28,504 nt of DNA from UBA7803 sp041686955. GTDB lineage: Bacteria > Pseudomonadota > Gammaproteobacteria > Pseudomonadales > Azotimanducaceae. The notes below the pieces were generated by a model. That model had not been told where the DNA came from and ran no database searches. It saw only the letters and a list, made by a program, of their open reading frames with translations. The position numbers and the translations under genes were made by a program. This document shows, piece after piece, positions 15,614 through 22,145 of this stretch. Each line of letters begins with the position of its first letter. Position 1 is the stretch's first letter. The stretch is taken from positions 1 to 28,504 of the forward strand of contig JAWLCV010000053.1 of assembly GCA_041686955.1 (NCBI GenBank), read 5' to 3'.

Positions 15614-16147
15614 ATGCCTGCCGAATCCATCATGAGCGACCTGCACATCCGCAGGGCCACCGCCGCGGACGCCCCGGCCCTCCACGCCATCTACGCCCCC
15701 ATCGTCCTGCACACGGCCATCTCCTTCGAGCTCACCGTGCCCAGCGTGGACGAGTTCGCGGGCCGCATCGACGCGGCCAACCGCAGCCACGCCTGGCTGC
15801 TCGCAGAGCGGGACGGCCGGCCCGCCGGTTACGCCTACGGCACGGCGCACCGATCCCGGGCGGCCTACCGGTTCTCCACGGAAACCTCGGTGTACGTTCA
15901 CGAGGACTTCCGTGGTCAGGGCGTGGGCAGCGGTCTGTACCGATCCCTGTTCGACGAGCTCGCGCGGCTCGGCTACTTTCACGCCTACGCCGGCATCACC
16001 GTGCCCAACGCGGCGAGCGAGGCCGCGCACCGGCGCGCGGGGTTCGTCCACATCGGCACCTTCCCCCGGGTAGGCTTCAAGTTCGGGTGCTGGCACGATG
16101 TCTCCTGGTGGCACCGGGTCCTGCGCGAAGGCGTACCCGGTGACTGA
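15614..16147 (+). CDS. GNAT N-acetyltransferase, phosphinothricin/methionine-sulfoximine type
   Basis: This 177-aa protein belongs to the Pat/Bar/MnaT branch of the GNAT superfamily. Evidence: IRRATAADAPALHAIYAPIVLHTAISFE at the N terminus (the N..I...T..SFE pattern), GYAYGTAHRSRAAYRFSTETSVYV, the acetyl-CoA loop RGQGVGSGLYRSL, and a C-terminal NAASEAAHRRAGFVHIGTFPRVGFKFGCWHDVSWW. These enzymes acetylate the amino group of glutamate-analogue toxins, methionine derivatives or oxidised amino acids in the cytoplasm. Starts at 15614 and 15632 are both possible and neither has a ribosome site. A promoter whose start point falls on 15614 suggests a leaderless message, or use of 15632. It is first in a co-directional row with the GST and monooxygenase genes. 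Confidence 0.9.
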   Translation: MPAESIMSDLHIRRATAADAPALHAIYAPIVLHTAISFELTVPSVDEFAGRIDAANRSHAWLLAERDGRPAGYAYGTAHRSRAAYRFSTETSVYVHEDFRGQGVGSGLYRSLFDELARLGYFHAYAGITVPNAASEAAHRRAGFVHIGTFPRVGFKFGCWHDVSWWHRVLREGVPGD

Positions 16148-16180
16148 CGCACCACCCCACCGTCACCGAGGAAGACATCC

Positions 16181-16861
16181 ATGTACGAGCTCCACATCGC
16201 CAACAAGAACTACTCCTCGTGGTCCCTGCGCCCGTGGGTGCTGATGCGCGCCCTCGGCATCCCGTTCAAGGAGCGCATCCACCCGTTCGGGGAAGGCTCC
16301 AACTGGGAGGAGTTCCGGGCGTTCTCGCCGAGCGGCCGTGTGCCGTGCCTGCACGACGGCGATACCGTGGTCTGGGATTCCCTGGCCATCGCCGAGTATC
16401 TCGGCGAGCGCCATCCGGGGGTCTGGCCCGAGGATGCACCGGCGCGCGCCTGGGCACGCTCCGCGGCCGCGGAGATGCACGCGGGGTTCGGCGAGCTGCG
16501 CACGCGCTGCTCCATGAGCTGCGGCCAGCGGGTCGAGCTCGCGGAGCAGGGCCCGGCGCTCATGGCCGACGTGGCCCGCATCGACGAGCTGTGGAGCGAG
16601 GGCCTGGATCGCTTCGGCGGGCCGTACCTCGCCGGCAACGGCGTCACGGCCGTGGACGCCTTCTATGCCCCGGTGGTGTTCCGCGTGCAAACGTACGGCC
16701 TCCCGCTCAGCGAGCCGTCCCAGGCCTACGTCGAGCGCATGCTCGATCACCAGGCGATGCGCGAGTGGTACGACGCCGCGCTGGCGGAGACCTGGCGGGA
16801 CGAAGCTCACGAGCTCGACATCCGCTCCGCCGGTACCGTCACCGCCGATTATCGCGCCTGA
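16181..16861 (+). CDS. Glutathione S-transferase family protein
   Basis: This 226-aa cytosolic protein has an N-terminal thioredoxin-like GST domain: YELHIANKNYSSWSLRPWVLMRALGIPF (likely catalytic Ser in the NYSSWS loop), SPSGRVPCLHDGDTVVWDSLAIAEYL (cis-Pro and the glutathione gamma-Glu-binding DS pair). A C-terminal helical domain follows (ARSAAAEMHAGFGELRTR, GGPYLAGNGVTAVDAFYAPVVFRV). The NKNYSSWSLRPW start is typical of a proteobacterial GST clade related to zeta-type enzymes. Role: conjugation or isomerisation of electrophiles with glutathione. A GAGGAAG element precedes the ATG. It lies 33 nt after the GNAT stop and 28 nt before the next gene, consistent with one operon. Confidence 0.94.
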   Translation: MYELHIANKNYSSWSLRPWVLMRALGIPFKERIHPFGEGSNWEEFRAFSPSGRVPCLHDGDTVVWDSLAIAEYLGERHPGVWPEDAPARAWARSAAAEMHAGFGELRTRCSMSCGQRVELAEQGPALMADVARIDELWSEGLDRFGGPYLAGNGVTAVDAFYAPVVFRVQTYGLPLSEPSQAYVERMLDHQAMREWYDAALAETWRDEAHELDIRSAGTVTADYRA

Positions 16862-16889
16862 CGACCATCGCCCCAGACCAGGAGGAACC

Positions 16890-17207
16890 ATGTTCTTGGC
16901 CATGAACCGTTTTCGCATCGCTCCCGGTATGGAGGAAGGCTTCGAGAAGATCTGGCGCGAGCGCGAGACCTACCTCTCGGAGGTGCCGGGATTCCAGTCC
17001 TTCGCGCTGCTGAAGGGGCCGAGGGTCGAGCCCGAGGAGGGTCCAGCCTACACCCTGTACGCGAGCCACTCGGTGTGGTCGTCGCGGGAAGCCTTCACGG
17101 CCTGGACCGAGTCCGAGCACTTCCGCAAGGCCCACGCCCAGGCCCACGCCCCCAAGGGCACGTACCTGGGGCCCCCGCAGCTCGAGACCTTCGACCAGGT
17201 CGTCTGA
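16890..17207 (+). CDS. IsdG-like (antibiotic-biosynthesis-monooxygenase fold) protein, possible heme oxygenase
   Basis: This 105-aa single-domain protein has an AGGAGGAACC ribosome-binding site. The ABM/IsdG ferredoxin-like fold is evident: MFLAMNRFRIAPGMEEGFEKIW, YLSEVPGFQSFALLKGP, YTLYASHSVWSSREAFTAW, SEHFRKAHAQAH. The heme-degrading triad of IsdG (Asn7, Trp66, His76) has counterparts here in Asn6, Trp72 and His82, with the same Trp-to-His spacing of ten residues. The length also matches IsdG. This favours oxidative heme cleavage over a generic ABM function, although no heme-uptake genes are present. It is third in the GNAT-GST row. Confidence 0.85.
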   Translation: MFLAMNRFRIAPGMEEGFEKIWRERETYLSEVPGFQSFALLKGPRVEPEEGPAYTLYASHSVWSSREAFTAWTESEHFRKAHAQAHAPKGTYLGPPQLETFDQVV

Positions 17208-17208
17208 G

Positions 17209-17223
17209 GCCCGGCAACCGGGC
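17209..17223. terminator. GC hairpin just after the IsdG-like gene
   Basis: GCCCGG-CAA-CCGGGC begins two bases after the TGA. It is a compact stem without a following T-run, so it may stabilise the mRNA end rather than act as a true intrinsic terminator. Confidence 0.3.
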
Positions 17224-17307
17224 GGTGGCCGCACAGGCCATTGCCCGGCTCCACCCGGCGGCATGGGACGTGTCGATCTGGCGCGCCCGCGAACGACCAA
17301 TGGTGTA

Positions 17308-17330
17308 GCCGCCGGCACGGGGCCGGCGGC
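17308..17330 (+). promoter_or_regulatory. 9-bp GC stem-loop in the leader of the PhnB-like gene
   Basis: GCCGCCGGC (17308-17316), loop ACGGG, GCCGGCGGC (17322-17330) form a perfect stem ending 11 nt before the GGAG ribosome site. It may insulate or attenuate expression relative to the upstream GNAT-GST-IsdG row. There is no T-run, and the 131-nt spacer 17208-17338 holds no other feature. Confidence 0.4.
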
Positions 17331-17350
17331 AATCGATCATGGAGTTCCGC

Positions 17351-17785
17351 GTGAAGGCAGCCAATCCCTACCTCAACTTCAACGGCAACACCGAGGAAGC
17401 ATTCGAGTTCTACCGCTCCGTGTTCGGCGGCCAGTTCGCCGCGCTCGTGCGGTTCGCGGACTTCGGCGACGATGCCATGGGCGTGCCCGAGCAGGACCGG
17501 CAGAAGATCGCCCACGTCGCCCTGCCTCTGGGCCCGGCCAACACCCTCATGGGCACGGATGCCCTGGAGGCCTGGCAGACGGTCACCGCGGGCGACAACT
17601 TCTCGATCATGCTCGAGGCGGAGTCTGCCGAGGAAGCCGGGCGGCTGTTCGCCGCGCTCTCGGAGGGCGGCCGGGTCGCCATGGCCCTGCAGCCCACCGA
17701 GTGGGCGGAGCAGCACGGCGTCTGCACCGACCGCTTCGGCGTGCAGTGGATGATCAACTACACGGGGGCCGTCACGTTCGGTTAG
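17351..17785 (+). CDS. PhnB-like VOC-family (glyoxalase/bleomycin-resistance fold) protein
   Basis: This 144-aa protein is read from GTG at 17351, because family members begin K-A-x-x-P-Y-L-x-F-x-G and a GGAG site lies five bases before that GTG. The ATG at 17339 would add four residues and has no ribosome site. Motifs: NPYLNFNGNTEEAFEFYRSVFGG, KIAHVALPLGPANTLMGTD, NFSIMLEAESAEEAGRLFAALSEGG, and QHGVCTDRFGVQWMINY. This is the class often labelled PhnB or 3-demethylubiquinone methyltransferase-like. The methyltransferase name is misleading, as it is a VOC fold with no SAM site. Its stop overlaps the convergent helicase stop by three bases. Confidence 0.9.
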   Translation: MKAANPYLNFNGNTEEAFEFYRSVFGGQFAALVRFADFGDDAMGVPEQDRQKIAHVALPLGPANTLMGTDALEAWQTVTAGDNFSIMLEAESAEEAGRLFAALSEGGRVAMALQPTEWAEQHGVCTDRFGVQWMINYTGAVTFG

Positions 17786-19911
17786 TCGTCCCACATGCCG
17801 AGCAGGCGCGACGTGGCGTCGATGCGTACTCCGGCCCCCGTGGGCGAGCGCGCCGCGGTCGGCTCATCCGCACCGGCAGGCCATACCCGCGGCTCGAATG
17901 CCGCCAGCACCGACGCGGTCATGAAGCGGCTTCGCGCACCGTAAACGTGCTTGTCACCCCAGCGCTGCTGCTGGGTGACGTAGTACTTGAGCGGCGCCAC
18001 CAGGTGCAGCTCGTGCTTGGCCCGGGTGACGGCCACGTACAGCAACCGGCGCTCTTCCTCCAGGCGAGCGGGTTTGCCTGCGGCGAACTCGTTGGGAAAG
18101 CTGCCGTCGTTGACGTTCAGCACGAACACCGTGTCCCATTCCTGGCCTTTGGCGGAATGCACCGTGGAAAGGATCAGGTAGTCCTCGTCCTTGAGCGGCG
18201 GCCCGGCCTCGTCGCCGCTGGCCTGGGGCGGGTCGAGGGTCAGCTCGGTGATGAAGCGTTCCCGGGACGGTGAGTGGGCGGCGATGGCCTCGAGCTGCTC
18301 GAGGTCCCCCTGGCGCACGTGGGCGGCGTCGTACCGGCGCTGCATGTGCGGCTCGTACCACCGGCGCACCCGGCTCATCTGCCCCGCCCAGTCCCGCGCC
18401 CCTTTCAGCTCGACGATGAGCTCGACCAGCGCACGCCAATCCTGCTCGGCGGCGGCGGGCATCCGGAAGTCACCGAGCGACGCCACGGCGTAGCCGGCGT
18501 CCTCGAGTGCGGTGAGACAGCGGTCGGCGGTGGCGGGCCCGACTCCAGGCAGGAGCTGCAGGGTGCGGAATCCCGCCAGACGGTTGCGCAGGTTGTCCAC
18601 CCAGCGCAGCAGTGCGAGCACGTCCTTGACGTGGGCGGCCTCGAGGAACTTGAGACCGCCGTACTTCACGTACGGGATATTGCGGCGAATGAGCTCCACC
18701 TCCAGGGCGTCGCTGTGGTGGGCGCTGCGCATGAGCACCGCCTGCTGCTTGAGCGGGACTCCCTGCTCGCGCCTGGCCAGCACCTGCTCGACCACGTAAA
18801 GGCTCTGGTTGCGGTCGTCCTCCACGGTCACGTACCAGGGCTTCTGCGCCGACGCGCGGCCCGATCGCAGCTCTTTGCGATAACTGCGGGCGCTTTCCGC
18901 CATGAGCGCGTTGGCGGCATCGAGAATGGGCTGCACCGAGCGGTAGTTGCTCTCGAGGGTGATCACGTCCGCCGGATCGGGGAACCGGGCGGGGAAATCC
19001 AGGATGTTCTCCACCGTGGCGGCGCGAAACGAGTAGATGGATTGAGCGTCGTCCCCCACCACGCACAACCCGGCGCCGTCGGGCTTCATGGCCAGGAGGA
19101 TCTCGGCCTGCAGGGTGTTGGTGTCCTGGTACTCGTCCACGAGCACGTGGGCGAACCGCGCGCCGAGCTGCCGGGCCACCGCCGGCTCCTGGGTCAGCAG
19201 GTGCCAGTACAGCAGCAGGTCGTCGTAATCGAGCAACTGCTGGGCCTGCTTGGCCTCGACATACGCCCGGAACAGCCGGGTGAGCTCGCCCTGCCATTCG
19301 GCGCACCAGGGGTACTCGGCCTCGAGGGTCTCGGCGAGCGACCCGCGGGTGTTCACCCGGTGGGAGTAGATGGCGAGGCACGTGTCCTTGCGGGGAAAGC
19401 GCTTGGCCTGCTTGGCGAGCCCCAGCTCCTGACGCTTCAGGTCGATCAGGTCGGCCGCGTCGCCGCGGTCGATGACGGAGAAGGCCGGATCCAGCCCGAG
19501 CACGTGGGCATACTCCCTGAGCAACCGGTTGCCGACGGAGTGAAACGTCCCCGACCACATCAGGCGGGTCGCGTTCGGGTGGAAGGCCGTGCCCCGGGGA
19601 GCCTCCTCGAGGGCCGCGCGGGCAATGCGCTCGGCGCGGGCGAGGAGCTCCTGCGCCGCACGCCGGGTGAACGTCAGGAGCGCGATCCGCTCCGGGGCGA
19701 CGCCCTCGAGCAGCAGATGGGCCACCCGATGGGCCAGGGTGTTGGTCTTGCCGGTGCCGGCCCCGGCGATGATCAACAGCGGCCCGGCGTCGAACGCCCG
19801 AGGCCCGTCTTCCCCGCCAGGGCTGGCCGCGCCGAAGGTGGCCGCCTGCCGTTGCGCCGGATTCAGACCTTCACCGAAACGAGCGGGCGCTGCATTGGCA
19901 CGGGCATTCAT
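17782..19911 (-). CDS. UvrD/Rep-like superfamily 1A ATP-dependent DNA helicase, LexA-regulated
   Basis: This 709-aa protein contains every SF1A helicase motif: LNPAQRQAA (Q motif), GAGTGKT (Walker A, about residues 50-56), LLTFTRRAAQEL (Ia), LVDEYQDTN (II), VVGDDAQSIYSFRAA (III), TLESNYRSVQPIL (IV), LSTVHSAKGQEWDTVFVLNV (V) and RRLLYVAVTRAKHEL (VI). Such 3'-5' translocases unwind DNA in repair or restart of replication. It is close in size to UvrD and Rep but diverges from both after motif VI, so I do not assign a name. The ATG at 19911 is preferred; in-frame GTG and TTG lie just upstream. A perfect LexA box sits 23 nt before the start, which points to SOS induction. Confidence 0.94.
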   Translation of the reverse strand: MNARANAAPARFGEGLNPAQRQAATFGAASPGGEDGPRAFDAGPLLIIAGAGTGKTNTLAHRVAHLLLEGVAPERIALLTFTRRAAQELLARAERIARAALEEAPRGTAFHPNATRLMWSGTFHSVGNRLLREYAHVLGLDPAFSVIDRGDAADLIDLKRQELGLAKQAKRFPRKDTCLAIYSHRVNTRGSLAETLEAEYPWCAEWQGELTRLFRAYVEAKQAQQLLDYDDLLLYWHLLTQEPAVARQLGARFAHVLVDEYQDTNTLQAEILLAMKPDGAGLCVVGDDAQSIYSFRAATVENILDFPARFPDPADVITLESNYRSVQPILDAANALMAESARSYRKELRSGRASAQKPWYVTVEDDRNQSLYVVEQVLARREQGVPLKQQAVLMRSAHHSDALEVELIRRNIPYVKYGGLKFLEAAHVKDVLALLRWVDNLRNRLAGFRTLQLLPGVGPATADRCLTALEDAGYAVASLGDFRMPAAAEQDWRALVELIVELKGARDWAGQMSRVRRWYEPHMQRRYDAAHVRQGDLEQLEAIAAHSPSRERFITELTLDPPQASGDEAGPPLKDEDYLILSTVHSAKGQEWDTVFVLNVNDGSFPNEFAAGKPARLEEERRLLYVAVTRAKHELHLVAPLKYYVTQQQRWGDKHVYGARSRFMTASVLAAFEPRVWPAGADEPTAARSPTGAGVRIDATSRLLGMWDD

Positions 19912-19933
19912 GGACACCAATCATGCCGAAGCC

Positions 19934-19949
19934 CTGTATGAAAATACAG
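19934..19949 (-). promoter_or_regulatory. LexA (SOS) box upstream of the helicase gene
   Basis: CTGTATGAAAATACAG matches the gamma/betaproteobacterial LexA consensus CTGT-N8-ACAG with an AT-rich centre and six-base symmetric arms (CTGTAT/ATACAG). It overlaps a possible -10 (TATTTT on the minus strand) in an otherwise GC-rich context. Confidence 0.85.
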
Positions 19950-19962
19950 CGCCCGCGCGCCG

Positions 19963-20346
19963 TCACTTGGTGTTGATGCTGTAGCGGCCGGGGCCCGTCA
20001 GCGCCAGGGCGACGGCGGTGAACAGGAACATGGCCTGCAGCTCGATGGCCCAGCCTCCCTGGGGGCCCAGGGCGAACACCTCGCCCCGGTGCGCCAGACC
20101 GATGGCGAACAGCATGTTGATCGCGATCAGCGCCGCGCCGGCTCGCGAGTACCAGCCCAGAATCAGCAGCACCGGACCCACCACTTCACCGACGTAGGCG
20201 CCGTAGGCGAGCACGGTGGGCAGCCCGCTCGCACTCAGCATGCCGGCGATTCCGCCCACGCCGCCGGCGAGCTTGGCGATCCCGTGCAGCAGAACCGTCC
20301 CCCCGAGAACCAGCCGCAGAATCAGCTTCCCAACGCTATCGCGCAT
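19963..20346 (-). CDS. DoxX-family membrane protein
   Basis: This 127-aa protein has four transmembrane segments: LILRLVLGGTVLLHGIAKL, LAYGAYVGEVVGPVLLILGWYS, RAGAALIAINMLFAIGLAHRG and IELQAMFLFTAVALALTGPG. The R-L-x-x-G-x-x-x-L-x-H-G-x-x-K-L start and GPGRYSI end are standard for the DoxX/SURF4-like family. Members are inner-membrane proteins linked to redox or thiol homeostasis (e.g. with superoxide-defence partners), but their biochemistry is poorly defined. AAAGGAG lies six bases before the ATG. It lies 51 nt upstream of the helicase start, and the SOS box falls in that gap, so the two genes are probably controlled separately. Confidence 0.93.
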   Translation of the reverse strand: MRDSVGKLILRLVLGGTVLLHGIAKLAGGVGGIAGMLSASGLPTVLAYGAYVGEVVGPVLLILGWYSRAGAALIAINMLFAIGLAHRGEVFALGPQGGWAIELQAMFLFTAVALALTGPGRYSINTK

Positions 20347-20375
20347 TCCAGGCTCCTTTGCCTCTGCGTTCCGCG

Positions 20376-20816
20376 TCAGTCTACACCCGGCCGTGTCCGA
20401 AGCCCGAGGCGGGTCGCGTCTCCCGCTGCGCGGAGACTGGCGTTGTCCTGGAGCAACGTCCCCACCGACGAATCTACATTGATGTTCAGGTTGAGCAGCA
20501 CCGTCACGTTGGCGTCGACGGCGTTGATGTTGACCAGGGAGCGCAGGTTTCCCTGGGCGCCGTCACCAAGGTACATGGCGTAGGCGGGCGCTGCCCCGGC
20601 CAGCTCGACGGTACCGCTGGCGTGAATCGTGCGGCCGCTACGGGTGGTGCGCACCACGTCCAGCGCGGCCGGGTCGAGGGCCTCGCCCTGGGTCCCCGCG
20701 GTCACCCGATCCAGCGCCGCGTCGTCGAGCGGGATAGGCGCGTCCCGCGCCACGGCGGGCGCCCCGAGGCAGGCGGCGAGCAGGACTGCCCACAGAGGAA
20801 TGCTCGTCGATTTCAT
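20376..20816 (-). CDS. Small secreted protein with L-D-D-x-x-L-D-x-V-T-A-G-T motif (unrecognised family)
   Basis: This 146-aa protein has a signal peptide (STSIPLWAVLLAACLGAPAVARDA), then IPLDDAALDRVTAGTQG at residues 28-44. The rest is small-residue and beta-prone, with GAQGNLRSLVNINAV at 86-100 and VTVLLNLNINVDSSV. The L-D-D motif recurs in the gene just upstream (PLDDEQLDVVTAGTA), as does the core pattern A-Q-x-x-x-x-x-L-x-x-x-N, so the two are paralogues or partners. I do not recognise a named family. The motif resembles the short pre-cleavage leader of double-glycine secreted peptides but follows a Sec signal. The composition suggests an extracellular or surface fibre/adhesin-like protein. 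The last ten residues are charged. It lies 64 nt downstream of the larger gene. Confidence 0.75.
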   Translation of the reverse strand: MKSTSIPLWAVLLAACLGAPAVARDAPIPLDDAALDRVTAGTQGEALDPAALDVVRTTRSGRTIHASGTVELAGAAPAYAMYLGDGAQGNLRSLVNINAVDANVTVLLNLNINVDSSVGTLLQDNASLRAAGDATRLGLRTRPGVD

Positions 20817-20838
20817 CTCGGCCCCATCATGGTGGCGC

Positions 20839-20860
20839 GACCGCGGTCTCCCTTCCGCGG
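20839..20860 (-). promoter_or_regulatory. Stem-loop between the two secreted-protein genes
   Basis: CCGCGG (20841-20846) and CCGCGG (20855-20860) can pair around an 8-nt loop, and the 10-bp palindrome GACCGCGGTC occupies 20839-20848. In the transcript this lies 64 nt downstream of the larger gene's stop side and about 25 nt upstream of the small gene's ATG, where it could set the ratio of the two products. Confidence 0.3.
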
Positions 20861-20880
20861 GGCACGCCGGTGTCGCGTGT

Positions 20881-21996
20881 TCAGAACCCCTGAATGACGA
20901 CGTTGCGCTGAGAGACGCTCGGCGGCACCGCGGAGCCGGTCTCCACCACGGTACGCGAAACGTTGACGCCGTTGGCGACCATGCTGCCCACCGCGTTCAC
21001 CACGTTCAGGCCAGTCGCGTTGGATTGGGCGCCGGACGCCAGGGTGAGCGTATGGCCGGAGGACAGGGTCAGGTTCGACTCGTCCACGACGATGTACTCC
21101 GCGCCGGCGCTCTCCAAAGTCACCGCGCCCTGGACGGTCCGGGCGTGGGCCTCGTCGTGGGTGGCGTCCGTCTGGTAGGTGCTGTTGTCGTCCGCGCTGG
21201 CCTGACAGAGACCGAGCTTGGTGTAGCACACCGAGCCGATGGCATCGATGGACACCGGCGGGGTATCGACCTCGATGCTGACGCTGCCGCTGTTGACGAT
21301 CTCGCTCTCGAGCTGGCCGTTCGCCTGCATGCTGCCGAAGGGCCGCGGCAGATTGATGGTGCCATTCACACCCACGGAGGTCGCGAGCCGCGACTCCGCC
21401 TCCAGCCCGACATCGATGGATGCCGCGTCGATGTCGATACCGACCCTGCCCGCCAGACCGACCCCCAACCCGATGTTCACGCTCTGGCCGAGCAACTGGT
21501 GGTTCGTGTCCACGCTGACGTCGCTGACCAGGTCGATGGTGTCGAGATTCCGGGTGGTGGTGCTCAGGGTATCGCTGGTGGCTTCGTTGGCGCCGCGCCC
21601 GTAGCCGCTGAGGCTGGCGGAGCGGGTGGTCTCCCGCTGCACCACCAGGTTCGCCTGCTCGACCTCGACGCCGCCGGCGTCGCCGCCCTGGAACCGCCCG
21701 TCCCAGACGTTGACGCCCTGGGTGATGAGCGTGTCGGCGGTGTTCACCAGATTGAGCGCCCGGGCGCCGGACTGGGCTTCGCTCTCCAGGGTGAGCGCAT
21801 TGCTCTCGTCCACCGCCGCGGTCGCCGCGTTTGCCACGAGGAAGCCCCCGGTAGCATGTCGCGCACCGTCCGCGGGGGCACTGGCCGTCCCGGCGGTGAC
21901 CACGTCGAGCTGCTCGTCATCGAGCGGTCGCATGTCCGCCTCGGCCGAGCCGAGCGCGGTCAACAGCATCACGATGGAACACGTCGTGTAGCGCAT
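20881..21996 (-). CDS. Secreted repeat protein with L-D-D-x-x-L-D-x-V-T-A-G-T motif (unrecognised family)
   Basis: This 371-aa protein has a strong ribosome site (GGAAGGAGGGG) and a signal peptide (about residues 1-20, TCSIVMLLTALGSAEA). PLDDEQLDVVTAGTA follows at 24-38. The mature part is Asn/Ser/Thr/Val-rich. A repeat of about 60 residues occurs twice: 62-120 (VDESNALTLESEAQSG, then LNLVNTADTLITQGVNV, then VEQANLVVQ) and 304-369 (VDESNLTLSSGHTLTL, then LNVVNAVGSMVANGVNV, then VSQRNVVIQ). Between them lie alternating-hydrophobic strands (VGIDIDAASIDVGLEAES, SVSIEVDTPPVSIDAIG) and one cysteine pair (Cys257, Cys264). This pattern is typical of beta-solenoid or amyloid-like surface proteins. 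No catalytic motif is seen. It is divergent from the response regulator 149 nt away, its likely controller. Confidence 0.78.
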   Translation of the reverse strand: MRYTTCSIVMLLTALGSAEADMRPLDDEQLDVVTAGTASAPADGARHATGGFLVANAATAAVDESNALTLESEAQSGARALNLVNTADTLITQGVNVWDGRFQGGDAGGVEVEQANLVVQRETTRSASLSGYGRGANEATSDTLSTTTRNLDTIDLVSDVSVDTNHQLLGQSVNIGLGVGLAGRVGIDIDAASIDVGLEAESRLATSVGVNGTINLPRPFGSMQANGQLESEIVNSGSVSIEVDTPPVSIDAIGSVCYTKLGLCQASADDNSTYQTDATHDEAHARTVQGAVTLESAGAEYIVVDESNLTLSSGHTLTLASGAQSNATGLNVVNAVGSMVANGVNVSRTVVETGSAVPPSVSQRNVVIQGF

Positions 21997-22101
21997 TCTC
22001 CCCTCCTTCCCGCAATTTTCTTGGCGTGTTGTGACGCTTCAGATGGTCTTGGTGATTCCGGGCCCCGTAAATAATCCATTCCAGCTAGAATTCAGGGCAT
22101 C

Positions 22102-22117
22102 TAGTCTGAAGGGACTA
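22102..22117. promoter_or_regulatory. TAGTC-N6-GACTA palindrome upstream of the response regulator
   Basis: TAGTC (22102-22106) and GACTA (22113-22117) form a perfect 5-bp inverted repeat with a six-base spacer, 28 nt upstream of the response-regulator ATG. It sits in an unusually AT-rich 100-bp divergent region (TAAATAAT at 22068-22075, two CTAG tetranucleotides). A wider CTTCAGA/TCTGAAG inverted pair occurs at 22037-22043 and 22105-22111. It is a candidate binding site for the adjacent NarL-type regulator. Confidence 0.4.
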
Positions 22118-22145
22118 CGGCGGCCGCACGGCGCTGATCACGGCA

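Noticed and set aside
18274..19941. 555-codon plus-strand frame opposite the helicase
   Set aside because: Valine/glycine/histidine-rich shadow; all SF1 helicase motifs are on the minus strand.
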